This document shows positions 47,850 to 60,013 of a DNA stretch of 64,000 nt, piece after piece. How positions within the stretch are numbered: position 1 is the stretch's first letter; each line of letters begins with the position of its first letter. Below the pieces are notes generated by a model. It did not search any database, was not told the DNA's origin, and saw nothing but the letters and a program-made list of their open reading frames with translations. The position numbers and the translations under genes are program-made. This DNA is from Chamaecyparis obtusa. Its lineage: Eukaryota > Streptophyta > Pinopsida > Cupressales > Cupressaceae. Where the stretch lies: the NCBI GenBank assembly GCA_027943335.1, contig BSBK01003253.1:1342501-1406500 (forward strand), written 5' to 3'.

Positions 47850-49104
47850 CTCAGGTGTGAAGAGGAAAACCGAGATGGTTAACCTCCTCCTTTGTTAGCC
47901 ATGATGAATCTTCAACAGGTCATCCTTTCCATTTGACCAGATATTCTTCATATGTCCTTTTCCTTGTGCTTTTACCAACTCGACTGTCCAGTATGTCCTC
48001 AATCTCCTTAGTGTCTGAACTAGTTGCTAGAATACTCCATTGTGCTACTGTGATCTCATCTTCAACCTAAAATTCCTTATGCCTCCTTTTCTGATCTGCC
48101 TTAGCTTTATACTACGCATTCATCTTGGAAATATGCTTCCTCACCTCCTCATGAATGTTCTTCAAATGTTCTGCAAAATCCTCAGCTTCAGCACTACTTA
48201 TTTCTCTTTTATCTATTTTCCTCAATTCAGATGCATTTCTGGGACTACTTCCATATACAATCTGTGGATGATGTGATGAACTAAACTTCAAATCTATCTT
48301 CAACTCCTCATTTTCTGCTAGTGTCATTCCGTGTGTTGCCTTATTTGGAAAACTGGCTCCTGGAATCAAGTCCATCTAATGACTGATCTTTCTTACTGGT
48401 GGTAATCCATCAGGTACATTATCAGACACAATATCCTGAAACTCATTCAACAAATCTACAACTTCTACAGATACATCTTCTACTTCCTTTTTCCTAGCCT
48501 TTGGAATTAAGGTAAAACACTTATGCTCATGTCGCACACCATCTAAGAAATTTCCTCTATCAACAAAAGTTATTCTTGCATTACCACATACCTTTTCTTC
48601 TATTTCCTTCAATGGTTTTAGCTTATGTTGCACTCCATCCTTTATCAGGGAATAGGTATTCGCATGACCATCATGTACAACACATCTGTCAAACTGCCAT
48701 GGCCTACCCAACAACATATGACATGCATCCATAGATATGATATCACATAGTACCTCATCTTGGTACCCGTCGATCTTGAACTTCACTAGGCACTGTTCAC
48801 TAACCATGACCTTGTGGTCATCCTGCACCCAGGCGACCCGATATGGATGTGGGTGTTTCTGTGTCTTGAGCTTCAACTTTGTCACCATCTCTTCTGACAC
48901 CAAATTTTTAGTGCTTCCACCATCAATAATCACATCACAACACTTACCCTCGCACTTTCATCTAGTGCGAAACAGGCTCCTCCTTTGCTCAGGTTCATTG
49001 TCACCACTCAGCTGGACTCTTCTATTAATCTGTGTTTCTCCTCTTTTAGCATCTTCATAATGTGATGATCTGGCATCTTCATCTACATATGCAACTCTAG
49101 CCTG
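47850..49104 (-). pseudogene. G3a gag-pol remnant with three deletions
   Basis: Reading leftward: end of gag, protease (IIDGGSTKNLVSEEM, where Asp-Ser-Gly has become Asp-Gly-Gly; LLGRPWQFD), the PR-RT linker to NEEL, then a jump to integrase KIDLKFSSSHHPQ, then IVYGSSPRNASE, and after a third gap the chromodomain end. Compared with G3b, about 1.85 kb, 0.15 kb and 0.2 kb are missing. The joins fall on short shared words (TTCAACT near 48300, TCTG at 48261, CAAC near 48065), which points to illegitimate recombination or template slippage. All RT and RNase H are gone. Confidence 0.85.
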
Positions 49105-51278
49105 ACATCATAAAAGATAAAGCTTTTTCTTTTATTGATAATCTAAGTAGATCTTACAAAAAAATGGTGGTAGCTAGAAACATTGTGTCATCAGGAATTT
49201 TAGTTATAAAGATTGAAGAAGTGGTGCACAAGTAAACTATCAGGTTGCTACAAGGAATTTTGAATATGGGACTTAAGGTAGCATTTAGTAAGGGAATAAG
49301 AACATATCAAGATCTTAATTGCAACACATGGATCAACAGTCACAAATTTTAGGGTGTGAATTTAAAAGAAAGGACAATTTAGGAATAGCTTCTACCAATG
49401 AACTTAAGTTAGAGTATCAAAATAATGTTGAAAACTTGGCAAACACTAAAATATATATCTTGGAGAAGGATAACTATCTAAATGGAATAGATTCATTCTT
49501 GATGTGGTGCATAAACCATCAACAAAATTTCATTGAAAAAGAAAGGGAAATCAAAAGAGAAAAGATATAATGGGCCCTACGTAGCAAGAATGTTAATATT
49601 CCTGATCATGAAAATATAGTTTCCGCCACACAAGATTTGCACACCTACAAATAAAAACAAGCAACTCACCAACCACTGAGTCTTTTTACGCCCTACATAT
49701 CCATCCCAATGTTTTGTTCAGCAAAATTTTGGGTCCCCTTTATTTTTCATTTCCTTATTTTCCTTTTGTTCCTTTGTTGTTTTGCCTTGTTTTTCTTTCA
49801 ATGCTTCAAATTCTTGAACTCTAAAGGCTTCTCCCCTTTTTCCCTGATATTGGTCAGATCCTCAAACCTAGAGGCTTCATAATGCTCTTTAAGTTGTTGG
49901 GCTTGTTGTAGCATTTGGATCTTGTACCCCCAATTTATAGTGTGTGAAATGCACTTGTCAACAACTAAGGATAGAGTGCATTTAATGCACAAAGCTTGAT
50001 ATGTTATAAAAGGCCTTTTGCAACTCATTTTTACTCACCAAGTGATTAAATGAGAATTTTGATCTCTAAGTATGATGAAACTTCTCAATGACCTAGAAAT
50101 TATTCACTTTTTTTGAAGTTGTTGTTGCATTCTTAGTTTCTTTCAAGTGGATTTCCACATTTTCTTATGCAAATTTCAAGTAGGTAGGGATTTTTTTGTT
50201 GCTCTCTTAAAGTTTTTTAGTGTTATTTTCACATGTTTCATTTTTGGTTTTGCATTTTTTCCATTCCGTACTTTAGGGTTTTCATTCTTATCTTAGAAAT
50301 AATTAATTTTTAAGTGAAAATCACACCCTAGTCAAGTTAGGGTTCTTTAATTTTGAGTTTTTGAGCTTTCTAGTGCCCTGGAATTGCAATGTACTGTGTT
50401 TTGGTTTGAGAAAATTTGTGATAGTTTAGAAATTTTGATTTTTTTTTACTATTTTTAATGTTTACCCTATGTTATATAGTAGAGAGTTAAGGCACACCCC
50501 TCTAGAGCTTGATAAGTGCATTATTTATTAGGTTTTTTCCTGTAATGATAATTTTTTATTTTCTTCCTTGTCAACCTATATATCTACATTGTCTTTCTTA
50601 TATACATGATCAAAACCAAGATTTATACTTCTATTTACCTATTCAATGGTTTTCTACATGGATTGTCTTTCTTCTCTAACTTCTTTTCTTGAAAACACCT
50701 CCTTTGTGTATGTTGCATGTCCTTTTGTAGCATTCTCTAAGGATTCATGAGACTTTATTCCATCTTCAACTTTTAAAGATGACATATTTTGGCTTCTTCT
50801 TTTCTAAATAATCATCTTTATGGGCACCTCTTTCTCATTGGCCAATGGAAAACATTTTCTTGGTAGGCTTCCTCAAGACATGGGTACGCTTCCTTAAGAT
50901 ACTATTTCATCTTTCCTTCCAACTCTATCATTTCCTGATCAAACTCTTTATCTGATTTTGTCTTATTGACTTTCATCTTCTATTGCATCTTGTTATCTCT
51001 TCTCTTTTATTGAATGCTTCTTGATACCTCACCTGGGTTTTCTTCCCTCTTCCTCACTACTTAGTGTTTTGGCATCCAAGTTCTTCACTTCAACTTGCCA
51101 AAAATAATACACAAACTTCCAAAGCTTCCCTTACTTAGATCTGTGGGTTTTGATACCAAAAATGATGCAGAGGAAGGACTATAAATAAGCATACAAATTA
51201 ATTTTTCTTCAAAGGCCTTAACAACCTATCAAGGTTAGACCTAGACCTCAACAACTAGGTCTATTAGATGTATCCTTT
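49105..51278. other. AT-rich intergenic stretch, nothing recognised
   Basis: Short ORFs at 49319-49570 (+) and 49798-50028 (-) resemble no family. Runs of T-rich sequence are common. No terminal repeats found. Confidence 0.5.
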
Positions 51279-51699
51279 TTATGTAGTCAAGGATGGTGGA
51301 TCCAATTAAGGATAGTCCAAACCTTGCAGTCAACATAATTACACAGTAGAATACTCAATAATGCAACACAATATAATTGTTTAACTCTGATTTTCATTAA
51401 CATGCCTGGCTGTAAGGCCTTCTAGGTTAGGGCCAATTACAATTAGAAAAAAAACTCTATAAGATCCACGACCAGATCCAACACAATCACTAGCTAGTTC
51501 AGCTCTAAAGACAATCAGAAGCTGATGGAAACCCTAAGGTAGATCTAAAATTGAGCTCGCAAGCCTCCAAGCGATCTCCCTGTTCCCAAGTATGCAAACC
51601 CCTAGCTCTGCTACAAATAAATATTAGATTACAATCTGATCTGAAAGATCATCAAGAACTTTTCCACAACTTCGCTTCTCTAAGATCCAGATCTACTAA

Positions 51700-51700
<1 letters not shown>

Positions 51701-51750
<50 letters not shown>
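51701..51750 (+). repeat. (CT)n microsatellite in the G2 3' LTR
   Basis: Twenty-five CT units. The other LTR has only a short broken tract at about 55853-55867, so it expanded after insertion. Confidence 0.97.
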
Positions 51751-51753
<3 letters not shown>

Positions 51754-51977
51754 CAAACATCCACCCAAGCCCTCCTTAAATACTAATCATTAGCCACAAG
51801 TCAGCTAGATGAAACCCTTAACTCTCCTAAACAAATAATTAAATGCCATACAAGTTAGCTTACAAATGTATACAAACATTTAATTTAGCATGTTGGCCCA
51901 AATTAATGGCTACCAACAATAAATGCACCAAGTCAACTGCACAAATCATAAAGAACTCTAGTCAGTAAGCCAGAACT

Positions 51978-52150
51978 ACCGAGCACCAGTGAATTAACCG
52001 AGCAAGCCAGGCATCGTCGAGCACCAGTGTCGACTGCGCACCGCAAGCATGACCGAGTAACACTATCACCGAGCACCAGAGACTACCGAGTTCCTTCAGT
52101 GACCGAGCTTCCTTTAATGACCGAGATCATCGGTCAAGGCTGCAACCGAG
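51978..52150 (+). promoter_or_regulatory. ACCGAG motif array in the G2 LTR
   Basis: Eight exact ACCGAG copies in 173 bp (51978, 51997, 52052, 52068, 52085, 52102, 52120, 52145). ACCGAGA is a described DRE-type variant. Here one copy (52120) reads ACCGAGA. The array lies upstream of the TATA-like box in the element's minus-strand orientation. Confidence 0.55.
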
Positions 52151-52218
52151 TAAAAACTGGCCAAAACACAAACACTTATGTAGTTTCATCGAGCACACAG
52201 AATGCCCCTGCATCAGAC

Positions 52219-53375
52219 TGTAATGTCCCCTGTTGGGACCTTGCTTGATTTGTCTTAAAATTCATAATTAGTATTTGGATTTCCCTTGGGAATGGTAATT
52301 TATAATGTTTTATTCTAGGAGGATGCCAATCCCCAATAATTATAATACATCATTATATAATTTTATACTTATAATCACAAGAATTATTAATTCTCTATAT
52401 AATGTAGTTATTTCATATTATATATTGGTTAGTTATTTATCAATATATTTGAGTTAAGTTATTTCAAATGCAAGTTTACTTCATAACAATATTACTATAT
52501 TTCATAATTTATTATCTCAATTTTCATAACTTATTATTCCAAAGTTTATTTTATATTATTGTTAATATCCAATTCATACAATGCTAATAAATAAATTAAC
52601 TCAAACAAAGATATACTTACCTTCTTTATGTCTTTATTTTTAGCTTATTCAATATTTATTTCCTTTTAATATTCTCCTACATTTCCTCCTTGATCTTCTC
52701 CTATATTTCCTCCTTGATTTTCTCCTACATTTCTTTTCTTGTTTTCCGTTGGAATTTGAATAATCACCTCTTCTTATTATTCTTCTCCTTTTTATTTATT
52801 TCTTCTATGTATCTATAATCCAGGAGGAATGGATTTGATATCCATTATATACATTTGCATGTTGAAGGGTTGCCACCTTTAGATTTAGAGACATGCCTCT
52901 AAATTTTTATATATTTATAATAATAATAATTATTTATTATTTATTTATAATTTATTTAAATTACCATTTACAATGATTATTAATATCATTGTTTATATTA
53001 TAATTACATTTTATTACTATTTATTTGTTTTACTACTTTATAATTATACTTATTATTTATATTAATTCTATTGATTCAATTATTATTATAATAGTCTAGG
53101 TTTCATTATAGAATGAATTTAATAATAAATTATATTTATTATTATTTATTTGTCTATTGACTTATTATTCATTTATTTGTTCATTATCTATTTCTTTATT
53201 TAATATCTTCATATTTAATTTAAACTTATCCAATTGTAGATATTAATCATCTTATATTTAATTATTAATTATTATTAATCACTTATATAATTATTATTAC
53301 TGGGTATTTCATTTTCGTCATAGCTTAATATTATGATTTATTTATTAAATTCACTTCAGGAGAGGGGACATTACA
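52219..53375. mobile_element. Solo LTR (1157 bp) with perfect 12-bp inverted ends
   Basis: Begins TGTAATGTCCCC and ends GGGGACATTACA. Target duplication CAGAC lies at 52214-52218 and 53376-53380. Very AT-rich, no ORF of note, no PBS or PPT. TG/CA ends and a 5-bp duplication fit a solo LTR. The family is unknown and the orientation cannot be told. Confidence 0.9.
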
Positions 53376-53401
53376 CAGACACCCTAGGTTCCAAAAGATG
53401 T

Positions 53402-55108
53402 TCATATGTGAGAAGAACATCTTCCAGGGTTCAACACATAAACTCCGAACTGGTTCTTGACATACAAGTCCTCCACCTTTTCTGCTTGCATACTCTTCCA
53501 TTTCTGTTTCCTCTATCTCTTCAAGTCTTTTCTTGACAAGATACAGGTTTGTTCTTCATACTGATCATTCATTTTCTCTGGATCCACCAACTCAACTCAG
53601 GAACCAATACTCAGACTTCTCCTACCGAGCGTTGTATCCATCAAAGGCATCCATGAAAACTTTATGTCACTCTTCTCAACAGTAAAGACATTCTTCACAC
53701 AGTCATAAATAGCTCTGCAATCATACTACCAAGGTCTACCAAGTAGTATATCACAACTATTCATCTTCACAATGTCACATAACACAAGATCCTTATACTG
53801 GCCAATCTGAACATCAATGAAGCATTGTTCTCTAACTTCCAGAGCATGATCATCTTGTAACCAACCAATCCTATAAGGATGTGGATGTTTCATTCTACTC
53901 AAACCAAGTTTCCTAACCATGTCCTTAGCAACAAGGTTATCAGTACTACCGCTATCAACAATAACATCACAGATTTTACCTTCAGACTTGTATCAGGTTC
54001 TAAACAAGTTACTCCTCTAACATGGTTCATCCTTTGTATTGAGCAATGTTTGCCAAAGTAGCAAGTTCTCTGATTCAGGTTCATTCTGAATATTTTCAAT
54101 TACCACAGCATTTTTTCGGTCAACCTTCTTCTCTGTACACTCAAAAGAACGGTGTCCTTCCTCTCCATAGTTATAGAAAATACCCTTAAAGATAAATCTA
54201 CCTGTCTTCTTCTTAGGTTCCATAGGTTTATGTTCATCTTCTGCATCAGTCAGTTTATCCTTTTCCAAGTGATCAACTTTCTCCTTCCCTCGAGAGTTAT
54301 TAGGTTGTTTCCTTTTCAACTTGTCTTCTGCCCTCAGAGCATACTGATAGACATCTTTTGCATAATCAATCTTCAGCATACCAAGGTCATCCTGAATATT
54401 GAATCTCAAACCATTCACATATCAAGCTACCTTTTCCTTACCAAGTTCTCTGTGTCCAGACCAAATAGTAAGTTTGTGGAACTCCTCGGTATAATCTTCA
54501 ATAGAAAAATCCTTTTGTTCAGATTCTACAACTTCTTAAACAATTCAAGTTCATAGTTAGCAGGTATGAACTTAGCTTTCAATTTAGTCACCATCAACCT
54601 CCACCGATTGATCTTCATTTCACCTTTATCTTCTCGGTCTCTCTGCAATTCTTTCCACCAAAGAGTAGCATGTCCTTTCAACTTTGTCTGTGCTAATCTC
54701 ACCTGAAGAGGATCTTCAATTTCTTCCAGCTCAAAGAAATCTTTAAGTTCACCAATCCAATCAATTAGATTATCGGGCTTCAAAGTACCAGTGAAAGTAG
54801 AAACTTCCATTTGATAGTTACCTAACTGAGCAGTGGATCTAGGTAACTGAGTAGTTTTGTCTTCACCAGATCTATCCCTCCTCCCTCCAGTCATCACCAC
54901 TAGATCTGAATTGTTCAAATTCTTCAGTAGCTTCTTCATAGCCATCCTTAGTACCAACATTCTAAGGTATACTAGTAACAAATCCCATGATCTCGGCGAC
55001 CATGTCATTCTTCATCAATTCCATCTCAAATCTGATATCTGACTTCATCTTCTTTATGAATCACAAAGATAAAAAAATAACTCTAGGGTTCAATCTTCTT
55101 AGAGGCAT
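53402..55108 (-). pseudogene. G2 gag-protease polyprotein, degenerate
   Basis: Starts at ATG 55108, the same position as in G1. Gag domain blocks: TGTLKPDNLIDWIGELKDFF, ATLWWKELQRDRED, KLKAKFIPANYELELF, and DLGMLKIDYAKDVYQYALR. The knuckle is damaged (FYNYGEEGHRSFEC, two Cys lost). The protease Asp motif is broken across a shift near 53945, and LLGRPW follows at about 53730. The tail ends YVLNPGRCSS like G1, with stop at 53404-53402. Frameshifts and stops throughout. The shared tail and shared stop with G1 show that the short polyprotein is the family's normal product. Confidence 0.85.
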
Positions 55109-55390
55109 CTTTAAAGATCAGAGAAACCCTCTACAACAAACCCTCACTGACCACCTTGTGACAATTTCCAAGTTAGATGCAAGTCAGATTGCAATCTACA
55201 ATCTTGCAAACAACTAGGGCACAATTTCACAAGTTCAGTGCTACGAATCTGCAATCCAGATTGTACACAATCTCTTTGCCAACAAGATCAACTTTGCAAG
55301 ATCAACCTTTCTAAGTCAACCTTCTACTTCAACAAGATCAAACTCTTGGCTTCAACAGGAACAAAACAAGCTCAAACAGGAACCAACTTC

Positions 55391-55402
55391 GCTCTGATAC
55401 CA
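55391..55402 (-). other. PBS of G2
   Basis: Complement reads TGGTATCAGAGC, two bases from the 5' LTR. Confidence 0.9.
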
Positions 55403-55404
55403 CC

Positions 55405-56355
55405 TTATGCAGTCAAGGATGGTGGATCCAATTAAGGATAGTCCAAACCTTGCAGCCAATAGAATTACACAGCAGAATACTCAATAATGCAACACGATAT
55501 AATTGTTTAACTCTGATTTTCATTAACATGCCCAGCTATAAGGCCTTCCGGCTTAGGGCTAATTACAATCAAAAAAATTACTCTACAAGATCCACGACCA
55601 AATCCAACACAATCACTAGCTAGTTCAGCTCTGAAGACATTCAGAAGCTGATGGAAACTCTAAGGCAGATCTAAACTTGAGCTTGCAAGCCTCCAAGCAA
55701 TCTCCTTGTTCCCAAGTATGAAAGCCCCTAGCTCTGCTACAAACAAATATCAGATTACACTCTGATCTGCAAGATCATCAAGAACTTTTCCACAACTTCA
55801 CTTCTCTGAGATCTAGATCTGCTAAGTTCTTTCTTCCCTCTTTCTCTTCTCCTCTCTCTCTCTCTGCCTCCCCAAACATCCACCCAAGCCCTCCTTAAAT
55901 ACTAATCATTAGCCACAAGTTGGCTAGATGAAACCCTTAACTCTCCTAAACAAATAATTAAATGCCATACAAGTCAGCTTACAAATGTATACAAACATTT
56001 AACTCAGTATGTCAGCCCAAATTAATGGCTACTAACAATAAATGCACCAAGTTGGCCCCAAAAATCACACAGAACTCCAGTCAGTAAGCCAGAACTACTG
56101 AGCACTAGTGAATTAACCAAGCAAGCCAGGAATCACTGAGCACCAGTGTCAACCAAGCACCGCAGGCATGACCGAGTAACACTATCACCGAGCAATAGAG
56201 ACTACCGAGTTCCTTTAATGACCAAGCTTCCTTCAATGACCGAGATCGTTGGTCAAGGCTGCAACTGAGTAAAAATTGGCCAAAACACAAACACTTATGC
56301 AGTTTCACCAAGCACAAAGAATGCCCTTGCCTTAACCTTGGATGCCCCTGCATCA
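55405..56355 (-). repeat. 5' LTR of G2
   Basis: 951 bp. Its ACCGAG copies are partly decayed to ACTGAG or ACCAAG. An extra piece of about 20 bp near 56322-56345 duplicates the terminal GGATGCCC.TGC sequence. Confidence 0.88.
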
Positions 56356-56612
56356 ACTTTCAACATTCTTGTATGAGACAACACAATAAGGTATGTGTTA
56401 CTATTAAATACCCTTTGATACCTAAAATAAACCTCCTTAATCTTCAAACAAGATAAACAACACATTGATGTAAGAATATCTCGCTTCTTCATTGTCGATG
56501 ACTACCCTCTAGACTTCTTATGTAAGTTCTCACACCTACTTGACTCAAACCTTCTCAAGTGTAGATATATTAACCCATTCTCAATACCCTTAGGTGTCTC
56601 TTGCCACATTTT
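56356..56612. other. Short flanking stretch, nothing recognised
   Basis: No ORF or repeat of note. Confidence 0.5.
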
Positions 56613-57820
56613 CATTGCTAACCAACTCAAACAAGGCACATTTATTTTACCAAATCCTATTCTTTGTTTAGTTTCCAAACTATCACAGTGAGTCAGTGGG
56701 ACCTTCTAACATGGACATCTCTTGCAAAACAAAATTTAAGCCAAATCCTTTCATGAAATTAAAAAAAAAAATGTATGTGGACCTTCATAAACCAATTTTC
56801 ATGATTTTCCAACAATGGGAAGGAGAGATATTGAAAAAACAAGTTTGTTGCAAGAAACCCTATGCAAGGTTTTGGACTACAATCACCAAAATAGCCATAA
56901 TTTCCTTATTACTCAATGAAATTTCATCAAACCAAAACCATTTGAAAGGTAGGCCAGTTCTCTATCATTAACACATATTTTCAAGTTTGTATCTAGTACA
57001 TATAAGCTGTAAAATCACGGGCTTCATACTACAAAATTGGAAAATGGAAAAAAAAGAATTCCTAACAATGCCCAACCTGCTATATCTCTATGAAAACTTA
57101 ATAAAATTGAGTGAGACCACTTGCAAATGAAAGGTGATTACTATATATCTCTCTCAAAACTTAATAAAATTGAGTGAGACCACTTGCAAATGAAAGATGA
57201 TTCAATCCTCTAACATTTACGTTGCTGACCAACTCAAACATGGCACATTTATTTTACCAAACCCTGTTCTTTGTTTAGTTTCCAGACTATCATACTAAGT
57301 TTGTGAGACCTTCTAACATGGACATCTCCTGCAAAAGAACAAATTAAGCCAAATCCTTTCATAAAATTGAAAACAAATATGTATGTAGACCTTCCTACCA
57401 GTTTTCATGATTTTCCAACAATGGGAAGGAGAGATATTGAAAAAACAAGTTTGTTGCTAGAAACCCTAGGTAGGGTTTTGGAATACAATCACCAAAATAG
57501 CCATAATTTCCTTATTACTAAATGAAATTTCATCAAACCAACACCTTTTGAAAGGTAGGCCAGTTCTCTATCATTACCACATATTTTTAGGATCATCTAG
57601 TACATATAAGCTCTACAATCACGAGATTCAAACTGTAAAATTGGAAAATGAAAAAACAAATAGTCCTAACAATGCCAAAACTGCTACATCTCTCTCAAAA
57701 CTTAATAAAATTGAGTGAGACCACTTGCAAATGAGAGGTGATTGCTATATCTCTCTCTCAAAACTTAATAAAATTGAGTGAGACCAATTACAAATGAAAG
57801 GTGATTCAATCCTCTAACAC
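56613..57820 (+). repeat. Tandem duplication, two units of about 605 bp, each with internal repeats
   Basis: Unit A about 56613-57216 and unit B about 57217-57820. TTGCT.ACCAACTCAAACA begins both (56615 and 57222) and TTCAATCCTCTAACA ends both. Each unit ends with two copies of a roughly 60-bp block containing AAAACTTAATAAAATTGAGT. No coding potential is recognised. Confidence 0.9.
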
Positions 57821-59116
57821 ATCCAATCATGTGTAGATAATTAAATGTTAAGTAGAGTCCATAAAAATTTAGATAACACCCCATAATGTGAGAAAAGTAC
57901 ATAAATTGTGAACAAAAACCATGTAGATTTATTATTTCTTCTTAATGTCAAACCCCTAAACTCAAGTAGGCATTACATATATATCTATTTTTAACGATAT
58001 CAATTGTCTCAACTGACAGAGCTAAACATATTTTTAAAAAGCACAAAAATTTGACAATTTGGACATGGTTGCTTGACAACTTTTATTGCAACTTTGACAA
58101 CTTTTGTGCAATTTTTATAACTTTTGACAACCGGGTCTCTAACTCTCCAAAATGGATCAAAATGATCCCAAATGTTCTTAAATAACCTTATTGAACCCAA
58201 ACAAACCAACACAAGACACAAATCAAAGCTTTGCAATATGACTAAAAAATGACTCTTAGGATCAATAGTTGAAGCAACTAGGGCACATAGGTCTATCTAT
58301 ATTTAAATTATTATAACCATTACAATTTTAATCTATCTTTTCTTAAATATAACCTATGGGTACAATAGTAATTTCAATTTCGATACCCACTGGGTAATTA
58401 TGTTGGGTAATGTTGATACCCAGTGCGTCAATTTACGTGTGAAAATTTACCCTAAGAAGAGGATGGACGGATGGAATTATTACTTTGAAGAAACACATTT
58501 TATCCTTTTCCAAAAATAAAAATATATATTATATAGAATTTTTAGTTTCACGTGGTTTCATACACACATTTTCTCTGTTTCCCCTCTTCTCCATCTCCAT
58601 CTTTCTTCACTGTATCTTTCCATCTTTATCCTTGCCTTTCTTGGAACATTTGTTACCTAAAACTAGACGTCCCAGGTTTTTTATCCATTGAAGTTGCTTC
58701 ATCTTCTACAGCCAGCCACAATCAAACTGAACCCAAAAATGCTTTTGAGCAGATCGCACCGTTCTACGCACGTACACTTGAGGATTCCTGACAAATATTT
58801 ATTAACCATTGTGGACCATATTTTCCCTCTAGCATTCAAGACCTCAACACTCCCTCCAGCATTATATCCCTAAGCATTTCCTCCATCTTGCCATCACTTG
58901 GTATCTTCCCTTGTCATTGGTATCTAGATATAGGGCATCCCCTTGAAATCCAATGTCATTCATCCATATCCAAGCATTGCTAGTAATTCTCCAACATCTT
59001 CCAATCCCATCCATATCTTCTAGCTATCCAACATCCAAGATCAAGCCAAGCGATCCAATCACATCCTTAGTCTTACTGCAAGTCTTGATCTCAATCTAAT
59101 CATCATCATTGGGATG
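57821..59116. other. Flanking sequence left of G3b, nothing firm
   Basis: AT-rich to about 58480, then a less AT-rich part with a 79-codon ORF (58552-58791, +) ending ASSSTASHNQTEPKNAFEQI and about 13 more residues. It could be a stray exon, but no splice context, homologue or second exon is evident. Confidence 0.4.
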
Positions 59117-59975
59117 TGATGAAGGGTTCTCCCCTTAATACCACAAACACATAATAGAAATAGAGAAACAACAACGGTCATATGCAAGAACAGAAAATTG
59201 GCTTCTTATTATCTCCACAAATGTGGAATTACAAACTTTTAGAATTACAATATGCAAAGCCACATGGGCATTCCCTTACAATATTCTGTAGGACAAAGCC
59301 TCGAATCAATACCCAGATCTACTACCCAGAACTATTCTGAACTACCTAAGACAATAATACAGCCTTCCTTATATAGTCAATTTTCCACCGCCTGGGAAGG
59401 TTCCAGAATTTTAGCCAATAAGGCCGACCAACTTAGAATTATTTTATTTTACATTTTATTACATCATAGTCGGCTCAAGATAACCTTTGAAACCCGAACA
59501 GAAATTTTGAAGAAAATTATTTTTTGCCATTTCAGGTGGCCCAACTTCCGAAGACCATAAGTCATCACCAGTTAACCTGCTCGGCTATTATAACCCCATT
59601 TCAGAAATGCCACGAAGCGCTCTACAGGCTTGACTGTTGCAAGCGCCCGTCACCCAAATTTTTGACCTCATCCGGAGCCTCTAAAGCCTTCAAAACTGAG
59701 TTCAAAGTTTTTGTACCCTACTACCAATACCAAAAATCTTCAATATCTTCCAATATACACTTGATCTGGCAATGAAACTTTACTGGCAGACTTATATGAC
59801 CAAAATGAACCTCCAAGAAAGAAATAAGATCATTCTGAGCACATACGAAAATTACCAAAAATAGTAACTTTCCATAAATAGCAGCTCTGCACAAAATAGA
59901 CCTTATTGAATACAAAAATAGAAATATTTTTGGGTGATGCAAGATTGCTCTTACACCCAGGATGCTCCTGCATCA
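59117..59975 (-). repeat. 3' LTR of G3b
   Basis: 859 bp, homologous to 46955-47812. TATA-like TATATAAGG lies on the minus strand at about 59375-59367. Confidence 0.9.
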
Positions 59976-60013
59976 GACACCCGTGGTAATTTGAGAAGTG
60001 ACCCTGTCACGAC

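Larger units (their letters stand above)
46955..49104 (-). mobile_element. G3a: internally deleted, 5'-truncated chromovirus copy
   Basis: 3' LTR 46955-47812 is homologous to G3b's LTR. The interior matches G3b but has three internal deletions and stops at 49104 inside gag, with no 5' LTR. TATA-like TATATAAAG lies on the minus strand at 47208-47200. Confidence 0.88.
51279..52215 (-). repeat. 3' LTR of G2
   Basis: 937 bp, ending GCATCA. Contains a CT microsatellite (51701-51750) and the ACCGAG array (51978-52150). TATA-like GTATTTAAGG lies on the minus strand at 51783-51774. Confidence 0.88.
51279..56355 (-). mobile_element. G2: second gag-protease-only gypsy element, with a solo LTR insertion
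   Basis: LTRs 51279-52215 (3') and 55405-56355 (5'), PBS 55402-55391, one gag-PR frame (55108-53402). A 1157-bp solo LTR sits three bases inside the 3' LTR boundary. Flanking pentamers CCTTT (51274-51278) and ACTTT (56356-56360) match at four of five bases. Without the insertion the interior is about 2.0 kb, as in G1. Confidence 0.88.

Noticed and set aside
51551..51793. 80-codon ORF with a Ser-Leu run
   Set aside because: Produced by the CT microsatellite in the G2 LTR.
58485..58873. Overlapping ORFs left of G3b as a host exon
   Set aside because: Three frames are open in a C/T-rich stretch. No splice partners or promoter could be supported, so they are only mentioned.
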